DNA of 64,000 bases, taken from assembly GCF_003957515.1 (NCBI RefSeq), contig NZ_RQXW01000007.1:1-64000 (forward strand), read 5' to 3'. Within the stretch, counting starts at the first letter, position 1, and every line of letters starts with the position of its first letter. Both the position numbers and the translations under genes were made by a program. The notes under the pieces were generated by a model. That model ran no database searches. It had not been told where the DNA came from and was given only the letters and a program-made list of their open reading frames with translations. The stretch comes from Amphritea opalescens. Lineage in GTDB: Bacteria > Pseudomonadota > Gammaproteobacteria > Pseudomonadales > Balneatricaceae. Of this stretch, positions 1 to 6,952 are shown one piece after another.

Positions 1-99
1 ATGGAACCACCCGATCCCTTACCGAACTCGGAAGTGAAACGTCTTAGCGCCAATGGTAGTGTGGGGATTCCCCATGCGAGAGTAGGTCATCGCCAAGCT
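1..99 (+). rRNA. rrf: 5S ribosomal RNA, 3' part (5' end outside window)
   Basis: The first ~99 bases match the 3' three quarters of bacterial 5S rRNA. The conserved stretches CCGAACTCGGAAGTGAAAC near 25-43 and CCCATGCGAGAGTAGG near 70-85 are both present. The 5' end, and presumably 23S and 16S, lie left of the window on the same strand. The exact 3' end is estimated from the pairing of the molecule's ends and may be off by a few bases. A strong terminator follows 13 bases later. Confidence 0.95.
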
Positions 100-112
100 T
101 CAAATAAGAGAC

Positions 113-146
113 AGCCCCGATCATTAGTTTGATCGGGGCTTTTTCG
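113..146 (+). terminator. Rho-independent terminator of the rRNA operon
   Basis: A perfect 10-base stem (113-122 with 131-140, AGCCCCGATC and its complement) encloses an 8-base loop and runs into a T-rich tail. It lies directly after 5S, where an rrn operon terminator belongs. Confidence 0.93.
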
Positions 147-230
147 TTTTTGGCGTATGGGGTTTTTGGTCGGAGAGTGTAGGAACGACATCTGGTAGCG
201 ATAGATGTGGATCGGTGGGTTTTAATGGCT

Positions 231-520
231 CTGGTGCGGTTCGTTCCTCACCGCCCCCTACGCGCTGAAGTTTATCGCCCTATAAGGGACTCCCAGAAAG
301 AGAGATTGGTTATTGTGTGTGAGGAACATGGTTTTTAAATCGCCTTGGATCGATGGTGCGGTTCGCAAAGCTCTCCTCACCTATGCGTTGAGGTTTATCC
401 CTCCTATAAGGAGCTCCTGCACAGGGAGATTTGTGGGAGCTGCCTCTGGCAGCGATGGGTGTATGGCACATACTTGGTTTGATGGTGCGGTTCGTTCCTC
501 ACCAAGCACCCTACGTTGAC
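231..520. repeat. Three diverged tandem copies of a GGTGCGGTTCG-type repeat
   Basis: The core GGTGCGGTTCG starts at 233, 355 and 484, giving spacings of 122 and 129 bases. After copies 1 and 2 there is a matching tail: GTTTATCGCCCTATAAGG near 270 and GTTTATCCCTCCTATAAGG near 393, each followed by an AGAGATT/GGGAGATT block. Copies 1 and 3 continue into CTCACC then CCCTACG. The core and the CTCACC-CCCTAC end resemble the right arm of the array at 55110-55410, so this looks like one dispersed family. Confidence 0.7.
432..458. repeat. REP-like palindrome
   Basis: TGTGGGAGCTGCCTCTGGCAGCGATGG has the form of a pseudomonad-type repetitive extragenic palindrome: a GTGGGAGC head, a GCTGCC/GGCAGC stem and a GCGA tail. 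A weaker relative (GTAGGAACGACATCTGGTAG) lies at 179-198. Only the sequence shape supports this; no REP-associated transposase is in the window. Confidence 0.5.
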
Positions 521-580
521 CTGTGTTTTGGTCTAGAATCAACCAGTGTGCAACATGTGCCCCGTTGATGTTAATGCTTC

Positions 581-650
581 ACTACACTCTTTATTCGCGT
601 AGCGTGCCGGTGAGCTTGCGAACCGCACCTTCGTTGCGATAAAGAGTAGT
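581..650. repeat. 70-base palindromic mini-element with terminal inverted repeats
   Basis: The ends are inverted copies: ACTACACTCTTTATTCG at 581-597 against CGATAAAGAGTAGT at 637-650, the left arm having two or three extra bases. The centre (601-630) is a reverse-oriented copy of the GGTGCGGTTCGCAAGCTCACCGG motif also found at 55 kb. It looks like a small non-autonomous element or an RNA hairpin. Confidence 0.55.
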
Positions 651-838
651 AAAAAGATATATTTCATATAAAACACTTCTTTTTAAGTGCATCAATACTA
701 GCAGGATAACTCTCGTCGTTTGAATCAGATGTCGATGGGCTTGCTAGAAGGGGTAGTTATTTTATATATTGCTCGTCTCGTTTATCAGGCTTGGCGCGAT
801 AATCGTGACAACTGATTTCAATTAATAAGCAGGTAGAT

Positions 839-1096
839 ATGTATACCGAAGAAGATATTCGCCGTTTACGTTGGCAGAGCCGCAGAGGCATGTTGGAGCT
901 AGACGTATTGTTTGTGCCTTTTGTTGAGGAAGTATTTGCAGACCTTGATGAAGAGGATCAAGATCGCTTTGTGAAACTGCTTGCGTGTGAGGATGCTGAA
1001 CTTTTTGTTTGGTTAATGGAGCGAGGAGAAGCTGAAGATCCTGATATGCAACGCATTGTTCGGATTATATTGGATCGTGTTCAGCCTTCAAGTTGA
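839..1096 (+). CDS. sdhE: FAD assembly factor SdhE (succinate dehydrogenase assembly factor 2)
   Basis: An 85-residue acidic, helical protein of the YgfY/SdhE family. It carries the RGMLELD signature at residues 16-22, whose RGxxE core is needed in the family for covalent attachment of FAD to SdhA and FrdA. Length fits the family (about 80-90). It overlaps ygfX, its usual partner. The next gene, on the other strand, is nadB, whose product is also an FAD enzyme. It acts in the cytoplasm during complex II maturation. Confidence 0.93.
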   Translation: MYTEEDIRRLRWQSRRGMLELDVLFVPFVEEVFADLDEEDQDRFVKLLACEDAELFVWLMERGEAEDPDMQRIVRIILDRVQPSS

Positions 1097-1520
1097 CATA
1101 AGACCCTCCGCTATCTGCCGGAGGGTGTTTCTTTTTCTAACGGCGTTATCCGTCTTATCTATCTGGATTTCCGGTTTGGCCATCGGTTTGAAAATACCAT
1201 TAACGCTCATCTGTGGTGGTTATTTGGTCTATTGCTGGTCTCGTGTCATTGACCTGACGCACCGTCGCTCGGTGACCGGATTGCGTTGGTTAGTTGACAA
1301 GAAAGTCGGCTCTATCTGTCTAGGCGGTGAGTGGGTCGAGATTGAAGCGATCCAACAGCGACTGATGTTGCCGCTGCTGCTCGGGCTTAGCGTTAAGCTG
1401 AGAGGGCAGCAGGGCAAGGTCGCCGTTGTTATCTGGCGGGATAGTGTTTCAGCGGATCAGTTTCGCAAACTGAGGGTTTTGATGCGCTTTGCCCCGCCGA
1501 TCAGTGCCAGTCGTAATTAA
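1077..1520 (+). CDS. ygfX: YgfX/CptA family small membrane protein
   Basis: About 147 residues: a short N-terminal tail, two adjacent hydrophobic helices (roughly residues 9-28 and 33-50) and a soluble C-terminal domain ending in [10 protein letters not shown]. This is the layout of YgfX, the partner encoded after sdhE, reported in E. coli as a toxin-like inhibitor of cytoskeletal proteins. The start is uncertain: GTG 1077 keeps the family-like VDIRPS segment, TTG 1056 would add seven residues and GTG 1125 would remove sixteen. It overlaps sdhE by 20 bases, and its 3' end overlaps convergent nadB by 20 bases. Confidence 0.75.
   Translation: MFSLQVDIRPSAICRRVFLFLTALSVLSIWISGLAIGLKIPLTLICGGYLVYCWSRVIDLTHRRSVTGLRWLVDKKVGSICLGGEWVEIEAIQQRLMLPLLLGLSVKLRGQQGKVAVVIWRDSVSADQFRKLRVLMRFAPPISASRN
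1103..1137 (+). terminator. Terminator-like hairpin just after the sdhE stop, inside the 5' end of ygfX
   Basis: ACCCTCCG at 1103-1110 pairs perfectly with CGGAGGGT at 1119-1126 around an 8-base loop, followed by GTTTCTTTTTC. It starts seven bases after the sdhE stop codon. It has the form of an intrinsic terminator, yet lies in the reading frame of ygfX, so it could attenuate ygfX expression or hide its start. Confidence 0.5.
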
Positions 1521-3096
1521 CGGGAGTTAGAATAGTATCCCGGGCTTCTAATCCGCTTTCAGGATAATCCAATGTGTAATGCAAGCCACGACTCTCTTGG
1601 CGACGCATGGCAGAACGTATAATCAAATCGGCCACCACTGCTAGATTACGTAACTCAAGCAGGTCTCGGCTTACCTTATAATTACTGTAATACTCTCCGA
1701 TCTCCTGTTGTAACAAGTCTACCCTGTGCTTCGCTCGTTGCAGTCGTTTGTTAGTTCTGACGATGCCAACGTAATCCCACATAAAGCGTCTTAATTCATC
1801 CCAGTTATGGGCGATAATCACATCTTCATCAGAATCAGTGACTTGGCTTTCATCCCAGGCGGGGATTTCAGGCAGTTCACCTAAGGGGTGGTTATGTTGG
1901 GTGATATGGCTGGCGGCAGAGGAAGCGTAAACGATACATTCAAGCAGTGAGTTGCTTGCCAGTCGATTGGCACCGTGTAGCCCTGTAAAGGATGTTTCGC
2001 CAATGGCGTAAAGGCCTTCGACATCGCTCATGCCATATTGATTGACCATGACGCCACCACAGGTGTAGTGGGCAGCGGGAACAACAGGAATCGGCTCCTT
2101 GGTGATATCGATGCCATATTTTAGGCAGCGATCATAGATGGTTGGAAAGTGCTGTGTAATAAAGGCCGCCGGTTTATGGGAGATATCTAAAAATAGGCAG
2201 TCGCAGCCGAGGCGTTTCATTTCGTGGTCGATCGCTCTGGCAACGATATCCCGGGGTGCTAACTCACCTCTTTCATCGAACTTGTCCATAAATCGTTTGC
2301 CATTGGGCAGTCGCAGTTTGCCACCCTCGCCACGAACGGCTTCGGAGATGAGAAATGATTTTGCCTGCGGGTGGTATAGGCAAGTAGGGTGGAACTGGTT
2401 GAACTCAAGGTTGCCGACGCGACATCCTGCCCGCCAAGCCATCGCAATTCCATCGCCTGACGCGCCATCGGGGTTGCTGGTGTAGAGGTAGGCTTTACTG
2501 ACACCTCCCGTCGCTAAGACCGTTGAGCCGGCTTTAAATACGTTTACATGACCGCTGTTATGGTCGAGAACGTAGGCGCCAATGCAGCGGTTTTCAGGAA
2601 GGTTGAGTTTATGTCGTGTAATCAGGTCAACGGCAATATGATCTTCAAATAGATGAATGTTGCTACGGCTACGTGCGCGCTCTATGAGTGTTTGTTGTAT
2701 TGCCTGGCCGGTTGCATCGGCTGAGTGAATAATACGACGATGGCTGTGACCGCCCTCTTTCGTTAGATGGTACTCATTGCCTTCACGGGTGAAGGGAACG
2801 CCCTGTTCGATCAACCACTCGATGCTCTCTTTGCCGTGTTCTACCGTAAATGACACAGCGTCGTGACGGCTGAGATTTGCACCGGCGGTCATGGTGTCTT
2901 GGATATGGGCCTCGGTGCTGTCGGTATCATCTAGTACAGCGGCGACGCCTCCTTGGGCTTGGTAAGTGGAACCACTCGTTAGGCTTGCCTTACTGAGAAC
3001 CGCGATTTTATATGAGTCGGGAAGTCGCAGGGCGAGTCCAAGACCTGAGGCGCCACTGCCAATGATTAAGACATCATACTGAAACTCATTACTCAT
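1501..3096 (-). CDS. nadB: L-aspartate oxidase NadB
   Basis: 531 residues, usual for the family. It oxidises L-aspartate to iminoaspartate with FAD, the first step of de novo NAD synthesis. The N-terminal dinucleotide-binding motif [15 protein letters not shown] is followed by the [13 protein letters not shown] segment, the [11 protein letters not shown] loop, the catalytic-core HPTCLYHP and the [13 protein letters not shown] motif. The C-terminal helical domain resembles that of succinate dehydrogenase flavoproteins. It is transcribed alone, divergent from rpoE; this neighbour pair is also known in Pseudomonas. Confidence 0.97.
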   Translation of the reverse strand: MSNEFQYDVLIIGSGASGLGLALRLPDSYKIAVLSKASLTSGSTYQAQGGVAAVLDDTDSTEAHIQDTMTAGANLSRHDAVSFTVEHGKESIEWLIEQGVPFTREGNEYHLTKEGGHSHRRIIHSADATGQAIQQTLIERARSRSNIHLFEDHIAVDLITRHKLNLPENRCIGAYVLDHNSGHVNVFKAGSTVLATGGVSKAYLYTSNPDGASGDGIAMAWRAGCRVGNLEFNQFHPTCLYHPQAKSFLISEAVRGEGGKLRLPNGKRFMDKFDERGELAPRDIVARAIDHEMKRLGCDCLFLDISHKPAAFITQHFPTIYDRCLKYGIDITKEPIPVVPAAHYTCGGVMVNQYGMSDVEGLYAIGETSFTGLHGANRLASNSLLECIVYASSAASHITQHNHPLGELPEIPAWDESQVTDSDEDVIIAHNWDELRRFMWDYVGIVRTNKRLQRAKHRVDLLQQEIGEYYSNYKVSRDLLELRNLAVVADLIIRSAMRRQESRGLHYTLDYPESGLEARDTILTPVNYDWH

Positions 3097-3199
3097 CGAC
3101 GTATTCTCTACCGCTATTAATTCAAGCGCTAATTATTGCCTGAACCTGGATTCTGAACCAGTGTATAAGATTAAATTTGTGAATTTTTTTTGATATATG

Positions 3200-3227
3200 G
3201 GAACTAAGTTGATCTATCACGCTCTTA
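3200..3227 (+). promoter_or_regulatory. Candidate sigma-E promoter of the rpoE operon
   Basis: GGAACTA at 3200-3206 and GCTCTTA at 3221-3227 are separated by 14 bases (16 between the GAACTA and TCTTA cores). This resembles the sigma-E consensus of GGAACTT and a TCTGA/TCTAA type -10. It lies about 120 bases before the rpoE start, as expected for the known autoregulation of this sigma factor. A small hairpin (AACCCT/AGGGTT, 3245-3261) lies downstream. Called by eye only. Confidence 0.45.
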
Positions 3228-3349
3228 CCTTATAACTTAAGCTCAACCCTCGTAAAGGGTTGCATGAAACAGGGGGTGACATTCATACTTCCTTCGTAGC
3301 TAGCGAATAGCTACATTAGTTTGGAACTGTTCACACAATAAGGAATCGA

Positions 3350-3934
3350 ATGTCCAGCGAAAGCCAAGCATCGATAGATCAAAAGCTGGTCAAGCGAGTT
3401 CAGGAAGGTGATAAAACCGCCTTTGATCTGTTGGTGAAGAAATACCAGCATAAAATTATTGGCCTGATTGGTCGATATGTATATGACCATCATGAAGCGA
3501 TGGATGTGTCTCAAGAGGCGTTTATCAAAGCCTATAGGGCATTACCGAATTTTCGTGGCGATAGCGCCTTTTATACATGGCTCTACCGTATAGCGATTAA
3601 TACGGCAAAGAATCATCTGGTGGCTAAGGGTAGAAGACCACCAGATATGGATATTGACGTAGACGATGCTCACCATCTTGAGGGTGACAGCGGATTGAAA
3701 GATATCGAAACACCTGAGAATAGCTTATACCGGGACGAATTAGCCCGAGTGGTTAGAAACGCGATGGATAAGTTACCTCAGGATCTTCGGGCAGCCCTCT
3801 CATTACGAGAATTTGATGGGCTTAGCTATGAAGATATTGCACAAATTATGGACTGCCCCGTCGGTACTGTACGTTCACGTATATTCCGAGCGCGGGAAGC
3901 GATCGATAAAGAGATTGCGCCGCTGTTGAATTAG
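3350..3934 (+). CDS. rpoE: RNA polymerase sigma factor RpoE (AlgU)
   Basis: 194 residues, the family length. An ECF sigma factor that directs transcription of envelope-stress genes. Region 2 is visible as DLLVKKYQHKIIGLIGRY and the QEAFIKAYRALPNFRGDS stretch; region 4 includes LRAALSLREFDGLSYEDIA and the helix-turn-helix CPVGTVRSRIFRAR. A GGAAT ribosome site stands before ATG 3350. It heads the operon with its anti-sigma, rseC and the DegP-type protease. Expected to be held inactive at the inner membrane by the next gene's product. Confidence 0.97.
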   Translation: MSSESQASIDQKLVKRVQEGDKTAFDLLVKKYQHKIIGLIGRYVYDHHEAMDVSQEAFIKAYRALPNFRGDSAFYTWLYRIAINTAKNHLVAKGRRPPDMDIDVDDAHHLEGDSGLKDIETPENSLYRDELARVVRNAMDKLPQDLRAALSLREFDGLSYEDIAQIMDCPVGTVRSRIFRAREAIDKEIAPLLN

Positions 3935-4072
3935 CCTTGTCGAGTCATTTCTGGCTGACAGGTTGAGACAGAGCGTCGAATTAAACGGCTCTATTGTTTA
4001 ATACTAATAATGGGTGGAGTTATTTCCCCCGTGTCTGTGAATACAGATACTTAATTCGTGAGGAGTTGGCTA

Positions 4073-4912
4073 ATGAGCGAACAACCCAAGGAAGCTCTTT
4101 CCGCATTGATGGACAACGAAGTTGGTGACTTTGAGTTACGCAGCTTGTTGAAGCAGAGTGCAGAGAATAAAGAGTTGCCCGCGCAATGGCAGCGTTATCA
4201 TATGGCCAGTTCTCTCCTTAAAAATGAACAGCTAGGCCGAGGCGATATCAGTGCTTCGGTGATGCAGGCGATTGATGCCGAGCCGGCGCTACAACAACCG
4301 GAAGTGGCTGAAAAGCGTCTATCTAAGAATAGTTTCTTTAAACCGCTTATCAGTATGGCTGTGGCCGCATCGGTCACCGCAGTGGTTATTTTGGGTGGTC
4401 AAAACTTTGGGCTGAGTGGCCCGTCGACAGTTGATGCTTCATTGGCACAAGCGCCTCAACCTGCGACTACGATAGGGCAGTCAAGTTATGCGCCCTCTAG
4501 CAACTTGATGCGGGCTCAGTTTGGTGCGCCTGCGATAGCGCATCAAACGGATAACGAGAATGACAATATTATTCGTTTTAATGCGAGTTTAAATAGCTAT
4601 ATTCAGCAGCATAATGTTTTGCGTCAGGGGCAATTAGTCAGCTCCACGCCTGGGTGGATTCCTGACGGGTATTCCGCTGTGAAAAATGCGATGGCTCCGG
4701 GTGCTGAACTAACAGTGTTTAGTAATGGGGTTAACTCCTTTACTCTCAGTATTGAGAAGACTGGTAGTGCTAAGGTGCCTGAAGGTGCGACCCAGTTAGG
4801 TGATATGGTTGCGGTCGGTAAAAAAGTTGATCAGTTTTTTGTAACCGTTGTTGGTGACGTGCCATTGATGGTGGCGGATCGCGTCGCTAACTCCATTGAG
4901 AAAATACAGTAA
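4073..4912 (+). CDS. rseA: Anti-sigma-E factor RseA/MucA fused to an RseB/MucB C-terminal domain
   Basis: 279 residues, longer than the ~195-215 of typical RseA/MucA. Residues 1-85 are the cytoplasmic sigma-binding domain (EALSALMDNEVGDFELRSLL). A single membrane helix follows at about 89-110, then a proline/serine-rich periplasmic linker and an RseA-like LNSYIQQHNVLR segment at 173-184. Residues 194-279 (GWIPDGYSAV through VTVVGDVPLMVADRVANSI) look like the small C-terminal domain of RseB/MucB. The large lipid-sensing N-terminal domain of RseB is absent, and no separate rseB lies in the operon. ATG 4073 is chosen over GTG 4058 because GAGGAG stands seven bases before it. The RseA part is sure; the fusion call comes from motif recall. 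Confidence 0.85.
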   Translation: MSEQPKEALSALMDNEVGDFELRSLLKQSAENKELPAQWQRYHMASSLLKNEQLGRGDISASVMQAIDAEPALQQPEVAEKRLSKNSFFKPLISMAVAASVTAVVILGGQNFGLSGPSTVDASLAQAPQPATTIGQSSYAPSSNLMRAQFGAPAIAHQTDNENDNIIRFNASLNSYIQQHNVLRQGQLVSSTPGWIPDGYSAVKNAMAPGAELTVFSNGVNSFTLSIEKTGSAKVPEGATQLGDMVAVGKKVDQFFVTVVGDVPLMVADRVANSIEKIQ

Positions 4913-4918
4913 TTAACA

Positions 4919-5353
4919 ATGCTTGAAGAAAACGGGCGCGTTGTACGTGTTGGCTCCGGGTCCATTTGGATTGAGATGATTAAGCAGAGCGCTTGTTCCA
5001 GTTGTAGCGCTCAAAAAGGCTGCGGACAAAGTCTGCTCGCTAAAATTGGTGATGGTAAGCGACTGGAAATACAGGTTGATAATCCACACCAAATTGATGT
5101 TGCCGTGAACGATCAAGTTACACTCGGTGTAGGTGAGCGTTCTTTTTTAACGGCGTCCTTATTGGTTTATATGTTACCCCTGATGATCATGTTTGTAGTG
5201 GCCGTCGGGGTAGAGTTGGCAGGGTTCTCTGAACCTAAGGTCATCTTGAGTGCTATTTTAGGGTTGGCAGGTGGGTTTCTGTTAACCCGGTTTATCTCCG
5301 GTGTGATAAGCCAAAACTGCAGTTACCGACCGGTGCTGCTTCGAAGAGTCTGA
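4919..5353 (+). CDS. rseC: RseC/MucC family membrane protein
   Basis: 144 residues. An N-terminal domain with the cysteine cluster CSSCSAQKGCG near residue 27 is followed by two membrane helices (about 77-99 and 105-123). This is the SoxR-reducing-system/RseC family, which modulates the sigma-E pathway in E. coli and may act in redox maturation of SoxR. It starts six bases after the rseA stop with no clear ribosome site, suggesting translational coupling. Confidence 0.9.
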   Translation: MLEENGRVVRVGSGSIWIEMIKQSACSSCSAQKGCGQSLLAKIGDGKRLEIQVDNPHQIDVAVNDQVTLGVGERSFLTASLLVYMLPLMIMFVVAVGVELAGFSEPKVILSAILGLAGGFLLTRFISGVISQNCSYRPVLLRRV

Positions 5354-5391
5354 TTTACGTTTAGTAATAACTGATAGACAGGATAAGCGAT

Positions 5392-6792
5392 ATGAAACTC
5401 GTCAGAGCGACTTTTAGTCTGGTTCTTTTCTGGTTGTGTGTAAGTAGCGTGCATGCTGCATTGCCAGAATTTAAAGATTTGGTGAAGCAGGCATCTCCTG
5501 CGGTCGTGAATATTAGTACGGTACAGCAGGAGCCTACTCAGGTTCAGGGCATTCCTGATTTACAGTTTCCTAATGACCAACAAATCCCCGATATTTTTAA
5601 GCATTTTTTCCGTATACCGGAAGGTTATGGGAATTCTCATAAACATAAAGCACCGCAGTCTTTGGGGTCTGGATTCATTATCTCAGAAGATGGTTATATT
5701 CTGACTAACCATCATGTGATAGCGGATGCGGATAAAGTGATCGTGCGTTTGAGTGACCGTCGTGAGCTTGAAGCGAAGATTATTGGTTCTGATAAACGCT
5801 CAGACGTCGCGTTATTGAAAATTGATGCGAACGATCTGCCGGTCGTTAAAATTGGTGATTCTGCTAAAGCTGAAGTAGGTGAGTGGGTACTCGCTATCGG
5901 TTCTCCCTTCGGTTTTGATCACTCGGTGACGGCGGGTATTATCAGTGCGACTGACAGAAGTTTGGCGAATGAAACCTATGTGCCCTTTATTCAGACAGAT
6001 GTGGCGATTAATCCCGGCAATTCCGGTGGCCCATTGTTTAACCTGAAAGGGGAAGTGATCGGGATTAACTCACAGATCTATACCCGTTCCGGTGGTTTTA
6101 TGGGACTGTCTTTTTCGATTCCTATGAATGTTGCGATGGAAGTCGTCGATCAACTTAAGGTAAATGGAAAGGTCAGTCGCGGCTGGTTAGGGGTTATTAT
6201 TCAAGAGGTTAGCCGTGATTTGGCAGAGTCTTTCGGCTTAGATAAGCCAGAAGGTGCTTTGGTGGCCACCGTTCTACCTGACAGCCCTGCGGAAGAAGCG
6301 GGTATTCGTGAAGGCGATATTATTTACAGCTTTAATGGTCATCCGATCGATCGCTCCGGTGATTTACCTCATCAGGTTGGCCGTATCCCACCGGAAACAG
6401 ACGCCACCGTTGGTATTGTTCGTGGCGGTAAGAAAAAATCATTGACCGTGACTATTGGTTTGCTGCCTGCAACGGGTGATGTGATTAAGACATCCTCTAA
6501 AAGTAAAAAGGCCCTGTCTAACCGGTTGAATATACAGTTAGCTGAACTGGATGATCAATTGCGGGAGCGGTTGGGAGTAACGGATGGGGTTGTGGTGCGT
6601 CAGGTTGAAGAGGGTGCCGGTGCAGAATCTGGTTTGATGGTGGGTGATGTGATTACCATGCTCAATGGTAAAGATATCAGCTCGATTGATGATTTTACTA
6701 GCGTGGCGAAAGCTTTACCGGAGAACAAAGCGGTGCCGATGAGAATCGTGCGTCGGGGAAGCCCAATGTTTATTCCACTTAAATTAAAATAG
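5392..6792 (+). CDS. degP: Periplasmic serine endoprotease DegP/MucD
   Basis: 466 residues with a signal peptide (about 1-22, cleaved after VHA). The trypsin-like domain shows the triad H108 (NHHVI), D138 (SDVALL) and S211 (NPGNSGGP). Two PDZ domains follow, at about 265-350 and 375-460. It degrades or refolds misfolded envelope proteins. Its place at the end of the rpoE operon matches mucD of Pseudomonas, where the protease also damps sigma-E signalling. The call between DegP and DegQ subtypes rests on this context. Confidence 0.95.
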   Translation: MKLVRATFSLVLFWLCVSSVHAALPEFKDLVKQASPAVVNISTVQQEPTQVQGIPDLQFPNDQQIPDIFKHFFRIPEGYGNSHKHKAPQSLGSGFIISEDGYILTNHHVIADADKVIVRLSDRRELEAKIIGSDKRSDVALLKIDANDLPVVKIGDSAKAEVGEWVLAIGSPFGFDHSVTAGIISATDRSLANETYVPFIQTDVAINPGNSGGPLFNLKGEVIGINSQIYTRSGGFMGLSFSIPMNVAMEVVDQLKVNGKVSRGWLGVIIQEVSRDLAESFGLDKPEGALVATVLPDSPAEEAGIREGDIIYSFNGHPIDRSGDLPHQVGRIPPETDATVGIVRGGKKKSLTVTIGLLPATGDVIKTSSKSKKALSNRLNIQLAELDDQLRERLGVTDGVVVRQVEEGAGAESGLMVGDVITMLNGKDISSIDDFTSVAKALPENKAVPMRIVRRGSPMFIPLKLK

Positions 6793-6805
6793 TCTGTTTC
6801 GATTT

Positions 6806-6837
6806 CAGGGGAGCTTTTAGCTCCCCTGTTTATTTTC
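6806..6837 (+). terminator. Rho-independent terminator of the rpoE operon
   Basis: A perfect 10-base stem (CAGGGGAGCT, 6806-6815, with 6819-6828) has a 3-base TTT loop and is followed by GTTTATTTT. It lies 13 bases after the protease stop. Confidence 0.9.
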
Positions 6838-6952
6838 AGATGCATTTCTCTTTGATGGTCGTAACAGATGAAATACGGTACACTTGCCCGCTTCAGAATT
6901 GCACCCTGAGAATGGGGCTGCATGGTTAAATTTATTAGCTGGTGATTCCGTA

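Larger units (their letters stand above)
147..838. other. Gene-free region after the rRNA operon, filled with diverged palindromic repeats
   Basis: No convincing gene is seen. The left two thirds (about 179-520) holds three diverged copies of a motif around GGTGCGGTTCG, plus REP-like palindromes. A palindromic mini-element lies at 581-650. The stretch 651-838 is AT-rich and probably contains the sdhE promoter, but no hexamer pair stands out. A 68-codon open frame at 313-519 runs through the repeats and is not believed. Confidence 0.7.

Noticed and set aside
313-519. 68-codon open frame after the rRNA operon
   Set aside because: It runs through the repeat copies, has no ribosome site and no recognisable protein pattern.
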